From the NCBI RefSeq assembly GCF_028595265.1, contig NZ_JAQQXP010000002.1, positions 248,001 to 312,000 of the forward strand: a DNA stretch of 64,000 bases, given 5' to 3'. Position numbers and translations under genes: made by a program. Position 1 is the first letter of the stretch, and each line of letters starts with the position of its first letter. This DNA is from Alteromonas gilva (GTDB taxonomy: Bacteria; Pseudomonadota; Gammaproteobacteria; Enterobacterales; Alteromonadaceae). Positions 63,202 through 64,000 of this stretch are shown piece after piece. The notes below the pieces were generated by a model, which saw only the letters and a program-made list of their open reading frames with translations, was not told the DNA's origin and searched no databases.

Positions 63202-64000
63202 ATGAATCAGTTTATTACCCTTTTTGCCGAAACCTATATACACGCTGGCGCTGGCATAGGAGCGGGCTTTGTTGATTTACCCATTATGCGCGAAGCTCAT
63301 ACCGATTGGCCGTGCATATTTGGTAGCGCCATAAAAGGAGCGTGGCGTGCTCATGCCGTAAACAAGCTTAAAATGAGCGATGGCGGCGAGCTTAATGATG
63401 ACCTGATAAATGATTTGTTTGGGCGTGAAGATGCAACGGCAGCAGGCAATATGCTGGTGTCAGATGCCAGGCTACTCTGGTTACCGGTACGAAGCCTGAC
63501 AACCCACACGCTTTGGATAACCTGTCCCGCAATATTGCGGCGTTTTAAGCGTGACTTATGCCGGGCAAGTGATAGCGAGTTAAATTTTACCGAGCCCTCT
63601 GTTTTTGAGCCGGATAGTGTCATTGTTTCAGAGGAACTGGCTAATCGCGCGGATCAAAACATGCTGTATATAGAAGAACATGGTTTTAAGTGCAAGAACG
63701 ATCAATTGTCACTCTTTAAAAGTTTGACTGAGATGCCAGAACTAAAACAATTCAAAGATGAAATAGAGCGAAAGTTAGTAATATTGAGCGACGATGTATT
63801 TGCACACTTTTGTCGTACTGCTACGCCAGTAACGCCCCATATCAAAGTAGGTAAGTACGACCCGGATGCTCAGAAGCGCCATGACAATAACCTTTGGTAC
63901 GAAGAAACATTACCACCTGAAACTATGATGTATCTCACACTTAGTTTAATGAACAAAGAAAATGATACAGAATTAAACACGCTGCTGGAAAGCTCTTCAT
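63202..64000 (+). CDS. cmr4: Type III-B backbone RNase Cmr4 (partial, runs off window)
   Basis: 266 residues are visible before the window ends. The N-terminus has ETYIHAGAGIGAGFVDLPIMRE with Asp25 in the place of the catalytic Asp that cuts target RNA every six bases, and SAIKGAWRAHA. LFGREDATAAGNMLVSDARLLWLPVRS is the Cmr4/Csm3 signature. The remainder of the cmr operon (cmr5, cmr6) should lie beyond the edge. Confidence 0.92.
   Translation, partial: MNQFITLFAETYIHAGAGIGAGFVDLPIMREAHTDWPCIFGSAIKGAWRAHAVNKLKMSDGGELNDDLINDLFGREDATAAGNMLVSDARLLWLPVRSLTTHTLWITCPAILRRFKRDLCRASDSELNFTEPSVFEPDSVIVSEELANRADQNMLYIEEHGFKCKNDQLSLFKSLTEMPELKQFKDEIERKLVILSDDVFAHFCRTATPVTPHIKVGKYDPDAQKRHDNNLWYEETLPPETMMYLTLSLMNKENDTELNTLLESSS

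Overview
The window looks like a chromosomal segment of a marine gammaproteobacterium, most likely of the order Alteromonadales. This is inferred from the protein styles: an S10 ribosomal operon of E. coli-like order, a thiC-thiDE-thiF-S-G-H operon, DUF3718 proteins, a GH3/GH1 glucan locus and many signalling proteins. No 16S rRNA or tRNA gene was recognised, so the taxonomy is an inference.

Layout. (1) 1-7640: a partial acyltransferase gene, then a TPP riboswitch and the thiamine operon thiC, thiDE (fused), thiF, thiS, thiG, thiH. (2) 7.9-13.5 kb: a MASE1-GGDEF diguanylate cyclase, an S9 oligopeptidase lipoprotein, a YkgJ-type cysteine-cluster protein and a CDF cation exporter. (3) 13.5-20.5 kb: a beta-glucoside locus (GH3 lipoprotein, GH1 beta-glucosidase, GPH symporter, LacI regulator) with two matching LacI-type operators. 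(4) 20.8-25.6 kb: a PAS chemoreceptor, a small membrane protein, and yebG/umuDC divergent from one shared LexA box. (5) 25.6-27.2 kb: a scarred islet with a gene broken by two stops, a membrane protein, an IS3-type transposase tail and a deleted second umuC end. (6) 27.4-41.6 kb: a small peptide with a double-glycine-like leader, a hybrid sensor/AraC regulator that has lost both phosphorelay residues, an SDR, a periplasmic binding protein, a duplicated DUF3718 gene, a CBM9-like protein, a second GGDEF protein, a GAF-GspE ATPase and a rhomboid protease. (7) 41.8-47.1 kb: the complete S10 operon with promoter, leader attenuator and terminator. It is not followed by the spc operon. (8) 47.6-64 kb: an S33 hydrolase and then a type III-B (Cmr) CRISPR-Cas locus that runs off the right edge.

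The CRISPR locus is the highlight. A plus-strand ancillary operon encodes a soluble VirD4/TraG-like ATPase, a Can2/Card1-type CARF nuclease and a DUF1874 ring nuclease (Crn2/AcrIII-1 family). Then come an array of 11 repeats, a leader, and on the minus strand cas2 and a Cas6-RT-Cas1 triple fusion. Divergent from these is an operon for a six-TM protein with a C-terminal CARF-like motif, then cmr1, cas10/cmr2 (palm motif GGED, no recognisable HD nuclease), cmr3 and cmr4 (cut by the window end). Read together: RT-Cas1/Cas2 could take up spacers from RNA or DNA, Cas6 and the Cmr complex use the crRNAs, Cas10 would make cyclic oligoadenylate, the Can2 nuclease and the membrane CARF protein would respond to it, and Crn2 would switch the signal off. 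The VirD4-like ATPase has no assigned role and may be the least described component.
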